DNA of 45,147 bases from positions 1-45,147 of the forward strand of contig NZ_JAELUI010000038.1 of assembly GCF_016429285.1 (NCBI RefSeq). Reading direction: 5' to 3'. Made by a program: the position numbers and the translations under genes. Source of the stretch: Ralstonia sp. ASV6. GTDB taxonomy: Bacteria > Pseudomonadota > Gammaproteobacteria > Burkholderiales > Burkholderiaceae. The notes beneath the pieces were generated by a model. It was not told the DNA's origin, did no database searches, and saw only the letters and a list, made by a program, of their open reading frames with translations. Positions 8,624 to 17,686 of the stretch are shown in pieces (within the stretch, counting starts at the first letter, position 1; each line of letters opens with the position of its first letter).

Positions 8624-9646
8624 TCAGCGGGACTGAAAGCCGTCCGGATTCATGCTTTGCCAGCGCCACGAGTCTTCGCACATGCGCTCGATACCGTATT
8701 GCGCGCGCCAGCCCAGCATGGATGCAGCGAGTGCCGGATCGGCGTAGCACGCGGCGATATCGCCGGGGCGGCGGTCCACGATCTGGTACGGAACCGGGCG
8801 GCCACTCGCACGTTTGTAGGCCTCAACAACTTCCAGCACCGAATAACCGCGCCCAGTGCCCAGGTTGACGGTAAAGCCACGACCATCGCGACGCAGCACA
8901 TCAAGCGCCGACAGATGCCCGCGCGCCAGGTCGACCACATGGATGTAGTCGCGCACGCCCGTGCCATCGGGCGTAGGCCAATCGCCACCGTAGACGGAGA
9001 GCTTCTCGCGCTTGCCGATTGCCACCTGGGCCACGTAAGGCATCAGATTGTTTGGAATGCCGCGCGGGTCTTCGCCAATCAGGCCACTGTGGTGCGCGCC
9101 AACCGGATTGAAATAGCGCAGGTAGGCAATCTGCCAAGCGGCGTTGGAGACTTCCAGGTCGCGCAGCACCTGCTCGCCCATCAGCTTGGTCTGGCCGTAC
9201 GGGTTGGTGGCCGACAGCGGAAACGACTCGGTAATCGGCACCGTATGCGGATTGCCATACACGGTTGCCGACGAGCTGAACACCAACTGGCGCACATTGG
9301 CATGCGCCATCGATGCACACAGCGTGACCAGCCCGCCGATGTTGTTGTCGTAGTAGGCCAGTGGCTTCTGCACCGACTCGCCCACCGACTTGAGCGCCGC
9401 AAAGTGGATGACGGCCGAGATGCGTGTGCTGGCAAAGAGATCATCGAGCAGGCGGCGGTCACGCACATCGCCTTGTACGAACTTGGGCGTCTTGGCGGTG
9501 ATCTGCTCGATACGAGACAGTACGATCGAGCTGCTGTTGCACAGATTGTCGAGGCCGATCACCTGATAGCCCGCATCCAGCAGTTCAACCCAGGTATGCG
9601 AGGCAATGTAGCCGGTGGCGCCGGTTAGCAGAATGGTTTCTGTCAT
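8624..9646 (-). CDS. galE: UDP-glucose 4-epimerase GalE
   Basis: This is a 340-residue extended short-chain dehydrogenase. It has the N-terminal nucleotide-binding motif TGATGYIASHTWVELL, the NAD-binding GLDNLCNSS segment, FAALKSVGES, the catalytic serine segment SSSATVYG, and the catalytic YGQTK (YxxxK). The GalE-type substrate segments are also present: LRYFNPVGAH, GEDPRGIPNNLMPYVAQVA, YGGDWPTPDGTGVRDYIHVV and LGTGRGYSVLE. It interconverts UDP-glucose and UDP-galactose and so supplies galactose for surface polysaccharide. The ATG at 9646 is preferred over an upstream in-frame start at 9712 because the family starts immediately before the Rossmann motif. The motif reads GATGYIAS rather than the more common GGAGYIGS, a mild variation. 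The gene lies about 45 bp downstream of the membrane PAS gene's start and on the same strand. Confidence 0.96.
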   Translation of the reverse strand: MTETILLTGATGYIASHTWVELLDAGYQVIGLDNLCNSSSIVLSRIEQITAKTPKFVQGDVRDRRLLDDLFASTRISAVIHFAALKSVGESVQKPLAYYDNNIGGLVTLCASMAHANVRQLVFSSSATVYGNPHTVPITESFPLSATNPYGQTKLMGEQVLRDLEVSNAAWQIAYLRYFNPVGAHHSGLIGEDPRGIPNNLMPYVAQVAIGKREKLSVYGGDWPTPDGTGVRDYIHVVDLARGHLSALDVLRRDGRGFTVNLGTGRGYSVLEVVEAYKRASGRPVPYQIVDRRPGDIAACYADPALAASMLGWRAQYGIERMCEDSWRWQSMNPDGFQSR

Positions 9647-9805
9647 GGGTGCGAGGTATCGAGAAAGAGATCGTGGCGTGCCGATTCGAGCGCGGCATCG
9701 GGTTCGCAGCATCGATGCAACCGGCGCGGCGGAACAGCGCGATCATAGCAAGCCCAGCGCCGTACTGCGGGCCGTTTGCAAACGATGTTGCGCAAAAAAG
9801 CGGTG

Positions 9806-10801
9806 TTATGAAGCGGTGCCCGCGTGCGCATCCGGATGGGCTGCCGCTTGCCAGTCGGCATATGCAGAGCGCAGACGCCAGGCCGAGGTCTGGTCCCGCA
9901 AGCCCAGTGCGTACCCCACCTCGGCAGGGGCTGCGCCGGCATCGAATAGCGCCGCGGCATAGCCGTTGCGCAGTGTCTGCGGCGAAAGCCGTTCGCTGCG
10001 GTGCACCAAAGCGGGCAGCGCGGCCAGCCAGGCCTCCACACGCCGGTATATCGAGGCGGCATGCATGACACGCCCACCGGCATCGGCCACGAAGATACGC
10101 TCGCCCGGCACCTCGGCGTGACCGCGCACGGCCAGCCAGGCCGCTAGCGCAGGGCGCGCGCTCACCAGCAACGGCGCGTGATACGCCGGGCCGCGCGACG
10201 GCTCGACGGTAATGCTCTCCAGCGCCTCGCCCACATGGCGAAGCAACAATGACTGCACCTGCGCGACCTTCAGCCCCGCACCGTGGCACACCGCCACGAG
10301 TGCCCTGTCGCGCGCCAGCTTGAATGCACTGGCATTGGCAGCCGCCTCACTCGCCCGCGCGCCTACCTCCAGTGAGGCCTCGATGGCAACGCGCTCGGCC
10401 GCGGAAAGAAAGGTGGTGGGGTCATTCTCACCCTCGGCCAGTTTCTGCTTCACTGCCGCGCTGGCCGGGTTGTGCGTGCCCATGCGCAGCAATTCAATCT
10501 GATGGAAGACGCGCTCGATCAGGCGCGCATAGCGATACCGATGCAGCTTGGTCAGGCCGGACGCATCCAGGAAGGCGGCAATGTCGCCCGCACTCCAATC
10601 CGCCAACGCACGTTGGTGCGATTCGGCCCACCGCAGCCATTTGCGCCACATTGCGCGGTACACCGTGGCCGACGACTCCCGATAGCCGCGCGCGGCCAGC
10701 CAGTGCTCAAAGGCCTGAGCGGGCTGGTCGGCCCAGTCCTGCAGGGTGGGCTGAAACAGGTCGGGAACGGGCGTGGCAGGTGGCGTTGGGTTGGCGGACA
10801 T
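9806..10801 (-). CDS. Tyrosine-recombinase/integrase-like protein with eroded catalytic residues
   Basis: This 331-residue protein has the two-domain layout of XerC/XerD recombinases. The N-terminal core-binding domain (FEHWLAARGYRESSATVYRA, then MWRKWLRWAESHQ) is followed by a C-terminal catalytic fold (ARDRALVAVCHGAGLKVAQV, later ERLSPQTLRNGYAAALFDAG, AAPAEVGYALGLRDQTSAWR). Several active-site positions differ from the family. The first arginine, normally in GLRxxE, is lysine here (GLKVAQ). The HxLRHxxAT motif reads PQTLRNGYAAA, which keeps one arginine but loses both histidines. The LGH segment reads LGLRD. A tyrosine remains near the C-terminus (LRSAYADW). The length and frame are intact, so it may have been recruited as a DNA-binding protein. 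There are no other phage or island genes around it and no att-like repeats were found. Confidence 0.7.
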   Translation of the reverse strand: MSANPTPPATPVPDLFQPTLQDWADQPAQAFEHWLAARGYRESSATVYRAMWRKWLRWAESHQRALADWSAGDIAAFLDASGLTKLHRYRYARLIERVFHQIELLRMGTHNPASAAVKQKLAEGENDPTTFLSAAERVAIEASLEVGARASEAAANASAFKLARDRALVAVCHGAGLKVAQVQSLLLRHVGEALESITVEPSRGPAYHAPLLVSARPALAAWLAVRGHAEVPGERIFVADAGGRVMHAASIYRRVEAWLAALPALVHRSERLSPQTLRNGYAAALFDAGAAPAEVGYALGLRDQTSAWRLRSAYADWQAAAHPDAHAGTAS

Positions 10802-10872
10802 ACGGGAAAATGCAGGAAAAAACCGGCGGGAGCAGGCGTTTCGCGTATCCTGCCGAGCGTAACACGCAGTTC

Positions 10873-11070
10873 ATGACGCCCATTGCGGATCCCATTGTGA
10901 AGAAAACCGACCTCGAAAAACTCAAGGGCCTGAAGATCGCCAACAGTCTCAAGCGCGACAGCCAGCGCGCCGGCAAGCCCGGCCAAGGCACCGGCCGTGC
11001 GATTCCCCAGAACAAATTGCTGAAAGCGCTGCTCGGCAAGCCTGCTGAAGACGAGCCGAAGAAATCCTGA
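10873..11070 (+). CDS. Small basic hypothetical protein (65 residues)
   Basis: I do not recognise a family. The protein begins MTPIADPIVKKTDLEKLKGL and is rich in lysine, glycine and proline, with a basic middle (SLKRDSQRAGKPGQGTGRAI) and an acidic-basic tail (EDEPKKS). It has no membrane segment or signal peptide. It is divergent from the recombinase-like gene with about 70 bp between the two starts, and it is followed by fadH on the same strand about 100 bp later. A GTG at 10896 is an alternative start. Codon use fits the surrounding genes, which favours a real gene, but nothing shows its function. Confidence 0.5.
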   Translation: MTPIADPIVKKTDLEKLKGLKIANSLKRDSQRAGKPGQGTGRAIPQNKLLKALLGKPAEDEPKKS

Positions 11071-13218
<2,148 letters not shown>

Positions 13219-13502
13219 CGCCTGCAGCGTGCGCAGGGTGAAGGATTTGCACCCCGTGTCCGTTTTTACATGCCAATTTCCCATCAAACCGGCCGTAGAT
13301 GGCGAAATGACAACGCTTGAAAACCTGTGCGCGATCCGTAGCGAGCGGTCCAAGGTTGGCCTGAGAAGCGCAGCCATACATGGATACGGTGAGCATCGCA
13401 GGGCCAGGATCGGACCGCGCAGCAGGATCGTGCGCAGGTTCTGGCGCGGCCGGTCCGGTTCTTGCGTCAACAGGCGCATCACGCACATTCACATGAACCG
13501 GT

Positions 13503-14288
13503 TTGCCCAAAAACGATCGCTCACCGCATTTCACCAGCGCGGCGCCGCTCCCCAAGGTGGACGTTGCCCATACGGCCTTCCTGCTGGACTTTGACGGCAC
13601 GCTTGTCGACATCGCCCCGCAACCGGACGCCGTGCATGTCTGTGCGCCGCTGCGCGAAACACTGGCCGCTTTGCATGCCGCCTGCGGCGGTGCGCTGGCG
13701 GTCATCAGTGGGCGCACGGTACATGACCTCGAATCGTTGCTCGCCCTGCCCGGCCTGGTGATTGCTGGGGTGCACGGCGCCGAACGCCGCTATGCCGATG
13801 GCAGCTTCGTCCGCCTGAATACCGACGCAGATGTCCTCGCCGAGTTGGAGCGCGAACTGCGCGCCGAACTCACACAACTGCCGGGGGTCATGCTGGAAAG
13901 CAAGGGCATCGCCTTCGCGCTGCACTATCGCCACACCCCGGATGCGGAAAACACGGTGCTCGCTTTGGCAGATCGTCTTGCGCACCGTTACTCCGACCAC
14001 ATCCGCCTGCAGGCGGGCAAGATGGTCGTCGAGCTCAAGCCGCGCGGCGCGAGCAAGGGCGATGTCGTGCACACGCTGATGACCGAGCGCCCCTTCATGG
14101 GCCGCACGCCATTGTTTGCTGGCGATGATCTGACCGACGAAAGCGCCTTTGACGCGGTGAACGCGCTTGACGGCTGGTCGATCAAGATTGGCAACGGTCC
14201 AAGCCAGGCACTGTGGCGCGTACACGATCCAGCGGCGCTGCGTACGTGGCTTGCCGCGATGGTTGCAGACAGGCGAGGTGGCGCATGA
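13503..14288 (+). CDS. otsB: Trehalose-6-phosphate phosphatase OtsB
   Basis: This is a HAD-superfamily phosphatase of about 261 residues. Motif I is FLLDFDGTLVDIAP, with the nucleophile and acid-base aspartates at residues 29 and 31. Motif II is VISGRTVHDL and the C-terminal metal site is FAGDDLTDESAFDAVN (from ~206). The cap segment GIAFALHYRHTP and the downstream lysine of KMVVELKPRGASKGD fit OtsB. It removes phosphate from trehalose-6-phosphate to yield trehalose, an osmoprotectant. The start is not secure. The TTG at 13503 gives a normal length, a GTG at 13557 is closer to motif I, and no good ribosome-binding site is seen. Its stop overlaps the otsA start (ATGA), which implies translational coupling. 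Confidence 0.93.
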   Translation: MPKNDRSPHFTSAAPLPKVDVAHTAFLLDFDGTLVDIAPQPDAVHVCAPLRETLAALHAACGGALAVISGRTVHDLESLLALPGLVIAGVHGAERRYADGSFVRLNTDADVLAELERELRAELTQLPGVMLESKGIAFALHYRHTPDAENTVLALADRLAHRYSDHIRLQAGKMVVELKPRGASKGDVVHTLMTERPFMGRTPLFAGDDLTDESAFDAVNALDGWSIKIGNGPSQALWRVHDPAALRTWLAAMVADRRGGA

Positions 14289-15703
14289 GCCGGCTCATCG
14301 TGATCTCCAACCGCGTCGCGCCCATCGCCGAGGGCCAGGGGACGGCAGGCGGCCTGGCCGTTGGCGTGTTCGATGCGCTGCGCGAGACGGGTGGCGTGTG
14401 GTTCGGCTGGAGCGGCGAGACCACAACCACTGCCTCTAGCGAGCCCGCCATCGTCACCAAGGGCAACATCACCTATGCCACCGTCGGTTTGAACCGGCGC
14501 GACTACGACCAGTACTACCGCGGCTTCGCCAACGCGACGCTGTGGCCGATCTTCCACTATCGCGTGGATCTGGCGCGCTTTCAGCGGCAGGAGTACCACG
14601 GCTATCGACGCGTCAACTCGCAGTTTGCGCATCAGATCAAGGCGCTGGTCAAGCCAGACGACATCCTCTGGGTACACGACTATCACCTGATCCCGTTTGC
14701 CGCCGAATGCCGTGCACTGGGGCTGACCAACCGCATCGGGTTCTTCCTGCATATCCCGTTTCCGGCACCGGAAATCCTGACGACAATCCCACCGCATGAG
14801 GAACTGATGCGCGCGCTGTGTGCGTACGACCTTGTCGGCTTCCAGACCGAAACCGACCGCGTCGCCTTTTACGACTACATCGAACGCGAGGCACGTGGCT
14901 ACATCGAGAACAGGGAGCAGAACGGCCCGGTGCACGCGTTCGGCCACACGCTACGTGCAGAGGTCTACCCCATCGGCGTGCATCCCGATGAGATCGCACA
15001 ACAAGCAGTGTCGTCGCTGGCGCGGCGCAATCCGTTCGCACGGCACACCAGCCCGCGCAGTGAGCAGGAAAATGGCCCGGCGAATCAACCCAAACTCATC
15101 ATGAGCGTGGACCGCCTGGACTATTCGAAAGGGTTGCCCGAGCGCTTTCACGCATTCGAGCAATTGCTTGATGACTTTCCAGACCACCGCCGGCACGTGA
15201 CCTTCATCCAGATCGCGCCAACCTCGCGCCAGGACGTGCAGAGCTACCAGCAGATTCGCCAGCGCCTGGAGGCAGAATCGGGGCGCATCAATGGCAAGCA
15301 CTCCGAGCTGGACTGGACCCCCATTCGCTACATCAACAAGCAATACGAGCGGCGCGTACTGATGGCATTGTTCCGCACCTCGCACATCGGCTATGTCACG
15401 CCGCTGCGCGACGGCATGAACCTGGTAGCCAAGGAATACGTGGCCGCGCAGGACCCCGAGAACCCGGGCGTGCTGGTGCTCTCACGCTTTGCCGGTGCGG
15501 CGCGCGAATTGGACGCGGCACTCATCGTCAATCCGTACGACACGCGTGGCATGGCCGAGGCGCTCAACCGCGCGCTGACCATGCCACTGGAAGAACGCAA
15601 GGCGCGCTATGCCCACATGATGGATCGGCTGCGCACAGCAAACTTGACGGTCTGGCGCGAGCGCTTCGTTGCGGATCTTCGTAACGCACCTGAGCCATCC
15701 TAG
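14285..15703 (+). CDS. otsA: Trehalose-6-phosphate synthase OtsA
   Basis: This 472-residue GT20 glycosyltransferase joins UDP-glucose and glucose-6-phosphate to make trehalose-6-phosphate, the substrate of the upstream phosphatase. The family landmarks are present: [20 protein letters not shown] at the N-terminus (nucleotide-sugar loop), [56 protein letters not shown] with the phosphate-binding Arg and Lys, and [19 protein letters not shown] near the C-terminus. The start ATG at 14285 overlaps the otsB stop by four bases, so the two genes form an otsB-otsA operon as in many proteobacteria. The ohrR operator starts about 40 bp beyond the stop, so the next gene is separately controlled. Confidence 0.97.
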   Translation: MSRLIVISNRVAPIAEGQGTAGGLAVGVFDALRETGGVWFGWSGETTTTASSEPAIVTKGNITYATVGLNRRDYDQYYRGFANATLWPIFHYRVDLARFQRQEYHGYRRVNSQFAHQIKALVKPDDILWVHDYHLIPFAAECRALGLTNRIGFFLHIPFPAPEILTTIPPHEELMRALCAYDLVGFQTETDRVAFYDYIEREARGYIENREQNGPVHAFGHTLRAEVYPIGVHPDEIAQQAVSSLARRNPFARHTSPRSEQENGPANQPKLIMSVDRLDYSKGLPERFHAFEQLLDDFPDHRRHVTFIQIAPTSRQDVQSYQQIRQRLEAESGRINGKHSELDWTPIRYINKQYERRVLMALFRTSHIGYVTPLRDGMNLVAKEYVAAQDPENPGVLVLSRFAGAARELDAALIVNPYDTRGMAEALNRALTMPLEERKARYAHMMDRLRTANLTVWRERFVADLRNAPEPS

Positions 15704-15741
15704 CGATAGAGCCTTAACGTCACTTTGGCATTTTCACAAAT

Positions 15742-15774
15742 TTAGCTTGCTATTAGATCGCGCACTATCTAATA
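15742..15774. promoter_or_regulatory. Probable OhrR operator at the ohrR start
   Basis: TATTAGAT (15751-15758) and ATCTAATA (15767-15774) form a perfect 8-bp inverted repeat with an 8-nt spacer, and it runs into the ohrR start codon. Just upstream, TAGCTTGCTA (15743-15752) is a second small inverted repeat. A 27-bp stretch here (15742-15768) matches the site before ohr (16303-16329) at 19 positions by eye. This suggests both are bound by OhrR, with autorepression at this one. Confidence 0.65.
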
Positions 15775-16244
15775 TGCACGACATGGACACACGCAAGACC
15801 GCCTCTCCGCACTCGAACCTGTCGCTGGACGTGCAGCTGTGCTTCGCGCTGTACTCGACCATGATCGGGTTGAACAAGGTGTATCGGACGCTGCTCAAGC
15901 CCCTGGGCCTGACGTATCCGCAATACCTGGTCATGCTGGTGCTGTGGGAGAACGACGCGCAGACCGTGTCGGCGATCGGCGAGCGGCTGTTTCTCGATTC
16001 GGCCACCCTCACCCCCATGCTCAAGCGTCTGGAGGCGTCGGGCGTGATCGAGCGCCGACGTTCCGAGGAGGACGAGCGCCAGGTGATCATCTCGCTGACG
16101 GACGCGGGCTGGCAATTGCGGGAACGCGCCAAGGACGTGCCGAACTGCATCGGTGCTGCCGCGGAATGCGCCCCAAAGGACATTGAAGCCTTGCGTACGC
16201 AGCTGAATGACTTGCGCGGGCGGCTTTTCAAACACGCCGCCTAA
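15774..16244 (+). CDS. ohrR: Organic-hydroperoxide-sensing MarR-family repressor OhrR
   Basis: This is a 156-residue winged-helix protein of the MarR family. The segment LDVQLCFALYSTMIGLNKVY carries the single reactive cysteine (C23) that OhrR proteins oxidise on contact with organic peroxides. LGLTYPQYLVMLVLWE and the DNA-binding part DSATLTPMLKRLEASGVIER, followed by the wing (EDERQVIISLTDAG), match the family closely. When its cysteine is oxidised OhrR leaves DNA and ohr is expressed. A second cysteine further along (NCIG) may form the disulfide used by two-Cys OhrR proteins. The start is set at ATG 15774, where family alignment begins; ATG 15783 is also possible. The ohr gene follows, with its own operator-like site in between, so the pair is co-regulated rather than a simple operon. 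Confidence 0.94.
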   Translation: MHDMDTRKTASPHSNLSLDVQLCFALYSTMIGLNKVYRTLLKPLGLTYPQYLVMLVLWENDAQTVSAIGERLFLDSATLTPMLKRLEASGVIERRRSEEDERQVIISLTDAGWQLRERAKDVPNCIGAAAECAPKDIEALRTQLNDLRGRLFKHAA

Positions 16245-16302
16245 AGCGAGAACACGACCCCGGCGGGTGCCGCAATACACTCGCTTTTTTTGAAGCAAAT
16301 AC

Positions 16303-16330
16303 ATAGCGCGCTATTTAATAGCAAACTATA
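16303..16330. promoter_or_regulatory. Probable OhrR operator upstream of ohr
   Basis: ATAGCGCGCTAT (16303-16314) is a perfect 12-bp palindrome and GCTATTTAATAGC (16310-16322) is a second one overlapping it. ATAG/CTAT arms are repeated at 16319-16330. The region shares 19 of 27 positions with the site at the ohrR start. It lies 70-95 bp before the ohr start codon. Confidence 0.65.
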
Positions 16331-16396
16331 TCAACCCAGTGCTTCGGCTCCGACGGCCGCTGCACTTCGCTCCCAACCTTGATCAGGAGAACTGCC

Positions 16397-16822
16397 ATGT
16401 CGATCGAAAACGTCCTGTACCGCGCCCAAGCCAACGTCACCGGTGGCCGCGACGGCCGTGCCGTCATCAGCGATGCCAACCTGGATCTGCGCCTGTCCAC
16501 GCCTCGTGAGCTCGGCGGTGCTGGTGGCGAAGGCACCAACCCAGAACAACTGTTTGCGGCCGGCTACAGCGCTTGCTTCATCGGCGCGATGAAGTTCGTG
16601 GCCGCGCGCGACAAGCTGCGCATGCCCGCAGACGCCAGCGTGCAAGGCAACGTTGGCATTGGCGTCATTCCCAATGGCTTCGGTATCGAGGTCGAACTGA
16701 AGATCAGCCTGCCCGGCATGGAGCGCGACCAAGCCCAGACGCTGATCGACCGCGCTCACATCGTCTGCCCGTACTCCAACGCTACGCGCGGCAATATCGA
16801 CGTGCGCCTGAGCCTGGTCTGA
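16397..16822 (+). CDS. ohr: Organic hydroperoxide resistance protein Ohr
   Basis: This 141-residue OsmC/Ohr-family thiol peroxidase reduces organic hydroperoxides with two conserved cysteines. Both are present: C60 in [17 protein letters not shown] and C124 in [18 protein letters not shown]. The N-terminal [20 protein letters not shown] and [20 protein letters not shown] match the family almost word for word. It acts in the cytoplasm and is recharged by lipoylated proteins in characterised members. A good ribosome-binding site (CAGGAGA) precedes the ATG. Regulation by OhrR is indicated by the neighbouring ohrR gene and the shared operator-like sites. Confidence 0.97.
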   Translation: MSIENVLYRAQANVTGGRDGRAVISDANLDLRLSTPRELGGAGGEGTNPEQLFAAGYSACFIGAMKFVAARDKLRMPADASVQGNVGIGVIPNGFGIEVELKISLPGMERDQAQTLIDRAHIVCPYSNATRGNIDVRLSLV

Positions 16823-16853
16823 GTACCCTTCCGTTGCGGCGGGCGCTTCGCTA

Positions 16854-17633
16854 TCAGGCGCCTGCGCTGCCGCTACGCAGGATGCGTTCGGCGGTCTTGG
16901 GTACCCCGTCTTCTGCCTGCGGTGCCAGCATGCCAGCCAGCAGGGCATTCATACGTGCCCAATGCGAGCCCGGCCAGTAGACACGTTGGCAGACATCGCA
17001 GGTACTGAACAGGTGCTGCCGTTCTCGCACACGCGGCGGCACGCTGCCGGCGGCCTCTTCCAAGCTCAGCAAACGCAGCGGCACGTTGCATTCCAGGCAG
17101 CGTGAAAATGGCCGTGCTGCATCCGCCAGCCTGAAACGCGCAACGATCTCGCGCATCTGCGCCTGCGGCTCACGCTCGCGAATAAACGCGCCACGGCGGA
17201 TACCGCGCCGCTTGAGCAGCTCACGATCGCGCGAGAGGATAATCCAGTCGTCCGCCAAGGCCAGCGCCTCGATGGCGGCATCGGCATAATTGTTGTCGTA
17301 GGTGGTATCGAAGCCGGCCATACGCAGCAGGCGTGCGGTTGCGCCCAGGTGAGCGTCACACAGAAAGTGCAGCGGCGCAGCAGGAAGCGACGGTTCCACG
17401 CCTAGAACGGTCACGTGACCGTGCACGGGCAGCACGGCTTCCAATGCCTCCGCGCGGCCATCCACAAGCACCCGTCCCACCTCGGTATGTGGCACACCGA
17501 GCGCTTCGATGGCGTGCTTGAATGTGGCGCTCGCAGCCCAGGCACGCACAACGGTATGCCCACGCAAGGCCAGCGGCAGCAGCGGCGTCAGGATGCGATC
17601 AAACGTGAAAGCGGCGGGTGACATGCCTGCCAC
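16854..17633 (-). CDS. Mut7-C RNase-domain protein with ubiquitin-like N-terminus
   Basis: This 259-residue protein has two recognisable parts. The N-terminal ~90 residues resemble the ubiquitin/ThiS-like domain often fused to Mut7-C (LGVPHTEVGRVLVDGRAEAL, then LEAVLPVHGHVTVLGV). The C-terminal Mut7-C part has the PIN-like acidic residues (FLCDAHLGATARLLRMAGFD, then TTYDNNYADAAIEALA, IILSRDRELLKRRG). Its zinc ribbon is CLECN paired with CDVCQRVYWPGSHWARM. Family members are predicted RNases; the substrate is unknown. The start at 17633 (ATG) could also be the internal ATG at 17624. It stands alone between convergent ohr and the sensor-kinase gene. Confidence 0.9.
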   Translation of the reverse strand: MAGMSPAAFTFDRILTPLLPLALRGHTVVRAWAASATFKHAIEALGVPHTEVGRVLVDGRAEALEAVLPVHGHVTVLGVEPSLPAAPLHFLCDAHLGATARLLRMAGFDTTYDNNYADAAIEALALADDWIILSRDRELLKRRGIRRGAFIREREPQAQMREIVARFRLADAARPFSRCLECNVPLRLLSLEEAAGSVPPRVRERQHLFSTCDVCQRVYWPGSHWARMNALLAGMLAPQAEDGVPKTAERILRSGSAGA

Positions 17634-17686
17634 GATACTCCGAGGCAGGCTCGAACGGGAAACCGACGCGCAAATCAGCGCGCGAA

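Noticed and set aside
9806-10801. Recombinase-like gene as evidence of a mobile island
   Set aside because: Catalytic residues are lost, no direct repeats or tRNA flank it, and its neighbours are ordinary chromosomal genes.
13219-13502. Possible RNA gene in the fadH-otsB gap
   Set aside because: No cloverleaf, terminator or conserved motif could be made out; only scattered short complementarity.
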